Assembly: GCA_903918595.1 (NCBI GenBank)
Contig: CAIXFB010000078.1
Span: 1 to 6,798, forward strand
DNA from: an uncultured Actinomycetes bacterium
GTDB taxonomy: Bacteria; Actinomycetota; Actinomycetes; S36-B12
Direction of reading: 5' to 3'
Length of the DNA: 6,798 bases
The translations under genes were made by a program, and so were the position numbers. Below, one piece after another: positions 5,665-6,798 of the stretch. A model generated the notes under the pieces. It was not told the DNA's origin, made no database searches, and saw nothing but the letters and a program-made list of their open reading frames with translations. Positions within the stretch are counted from its first letter, which is position 1. Each line of letters opens with the position of its first letter.

Positions 5665-6798
5665 ATGCGCCGAATCGTTATCACCGCAGCGGCGGCCCTG
5701 ACCCTGTTCTCCTTGGTCGCCCCGAGCGCAACCGCCGAAGAGGTCGTCGGTGGCCCATTGCTCGCCAAGAAAGCACGCACCGTGCAACTCGGCCCCGGGG
5801 CGGAGCCGCTACCCGAGGTGTTCGCGAAAACGTGGGTTCTCGCCGACGCAACCACCGGGGCGGTCCTCGCTGCCAAGGGCGCCCATATTCAGCGCGCCCC
5901 AGCGAGCACCCTGAAATCCCTCACGGCACTCACCCTCCTCCCCCGACTCGATCCCGAAGCGACATACCGACCCACCCGCAAGGTCACCACCATTTACGGA
6001 AGCCGGGTGGGTCTGATTCCTGGGAAGCCCTACACCGCAGATGAACTTTTCTACGGACTTATGTTGCCCAGTGGGAACGATGCTGCGATAGCCCTAGCCA
6101 AAATGAACGGCGGCGTCAAAGACACCGTGTCACAAATGAACGAGGTCGCCGCCTCCCTCCAAGCACTCGACACCACCGCACGCAACACCAGCGGGCTCGA
6201 TGCACCCGGGCAACTCTCTTCCGCATACGACCTAGCCCTGATCGCCCGGGCGGGGTTGGCGCGCCCAGATTTTGTGAAGTACACCAGCACCAAGTCGGTG
6301 CAGTTTCCCGCTAAGGGTCGTGACAACACCAAGACGATCTATAACCAGAATCGCCTGCTCACGGGTGGCTATAAGGGCGCGATCGGCGTCAAGACTGGCT
6401 TCACCACAAACGCTGGCCGTACGTTCGTCGCCGCAGCACAGCGCAACGGCACCACCTTGATTGTGTCGCTGATGGGGGTCAAGGAACAAAGCGCGGAGGC
6501 TGCCCGCAAGTTGCTCGACTGGGGTTTTGCAAATGCGAGCAAGGTAACCCCCATCGGCACTTTGGTGACTCCCGTGGGCGAGAACAAGGCTGCCGGTGCT
6601 GAACCGGTAATCGCGGTCCCGGCCCCAGAAACTGCCGAGGGCGATTCTGCTGCCAGCATGGCCAACCCGACCAGCACCAGCACCGCCGGGATTTCGGTGT
6701 GGTCGTGGGGCTGGCTCGCTCTTTTTCTTTTCGCGGTGGTGGCAGCATTCATGGGATTGCGCAACATCTCACGCAACCGACGCGGCCGCCATGCAAGA
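5665..6798 (+). CDS. D-alanyl-D-alanine carboxypeptidase, peptidase S11 family (3' end beyond window)
   Basis: This is a low-molecular-weight penicillin-binding protein that trims the terminal D-Ala from peptidoglycan stem pentapeptides outside the membrane. 378 residues are visible and no stop is reached. Residues 1-24 form a signal peptide (basic MRR, hydrophobic core, likely cleavage after ATA). The catalytic triad of motifs is complete: Ser81-x-x-Lys84 in PASTLKSLTAL, Ser136-Gly-Asn in LMLPSGNDAA, and Lys243-Thr-Gly in GVKTGFT. After the catalytic domain (to about 290) comes a linker rich in Ala, Pro, Thr and Ser (about 303-342). A single membrane segment (about 345-365) and an Arg-rich tail follow, giving a C-terminal anchor with the enzyme outside. 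No E. coli PBP5-like C-terminal domain is recognisable. The ATG at 5665 is chosen because it gives a canonical signal peptide. It resembles mycobacterial DacB1. Confidence 0.93.
   Translation, partial: MRRIVITAAAALTLFSLVAPSATAEEVVGGPLLAKKARTVQLGPGAEPLPEVFAKTWVLADATTGAVLAAKGAHIQRAPASTLKSLTALTLLPRLDPEATYRPTRKVTTIYGSRVGLIPGKPYTADELFYGLMLPSGNDAAIALAKMNGGVKDTVSQMNEVAASLQALDTTARNTSGLDAPGQLSSAYDLALIARAGLARPDFVKYTSTKSVQFPAKGRDNTKTIYNQNRLLTGGYKGAIGVKTGFTTNAGRTFVAAAQRNGTTLIVSLMGVKEQSAEAARKLLDWGFANASKVTPIGTLVTPVGENKAAGAEPVIAVPAPETAEGDSAASMANPTSTSTAGISVWSWGWLALFLFAVVAAFMGLRNISRNRRGRHAR

Noticed and set aside
6051..6776. Minus-strand open frames of 85 to 135 codons opposite the carboxypeptidase
   Set aside because: The plus-strand frame has a signal peptide and the SxxK, SGN and KTG motifs; the opposite frames have no support.

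Overview
This window is a stretch of actinobacterial (Actinomycetota) chromosome holding mostly central-carbon genes. The organism is inferred from three things: moderately high GC judged by eye, the gene order sdhC-sdhD-sdhA-sdhB, and protein motifs that resemble mycobacterial and streptomycete homologues as I remember them. The genes are tightly packed and all look intact. I saw no RNA gene, insertion sequence, CRISPR array or other mobile element.

Layout. Positions 1-519 (minus) hold the first 173 codons of a methylmalonyl-CoA mutase-type, B12-dependent acyl-CoA mutase that runs off the left edge. It is divergent from a complete succinate dehydrogenase operon: sdhC (715-1113), sdhD (1110-1517), sdhA (1561-3315) and sdhB (3315-4064), all plus strand. 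sdhC/sdhD and sdhA/sdhB overlap at their stop/start codons. A succinate-semialdehyde dehydrogenase (4089-5534, minus) converges on sdhB with only 24 bases between the stops. It is divergent from a secreted, membrane-anchored D-alanyl-D-alanine carboxypeptidase (5665 to beyond 6798, plus), which runs off the right edge.

How the genes fit together. Three units meet at succinate. The mutase interconverts (R)-methylmalonyl-CoA and succinyl-CoA, the aldehyde dehydrogenase makes succinate from succinate semialdehyde, and the Sdh complex oxidises succinate to fumarate while passing electrons to membrane quinone. The carboxypeptidase belongs to cell-wall metabolism and is metabolically unrelated, although a similar neighbour occurs near sdh in mycobacteria as I recall it.

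Regulation and novelty. Both divergent intergenic regions carry a CRP/GlxR-like inverted repeat; the one at 5597-5612 is a perfect GTGA-N6-TCAC. This is the most testable unexplained signal. Otherwise the region is ordinary housekeeping sequence, and I see no evidence of a previously undescribed system.
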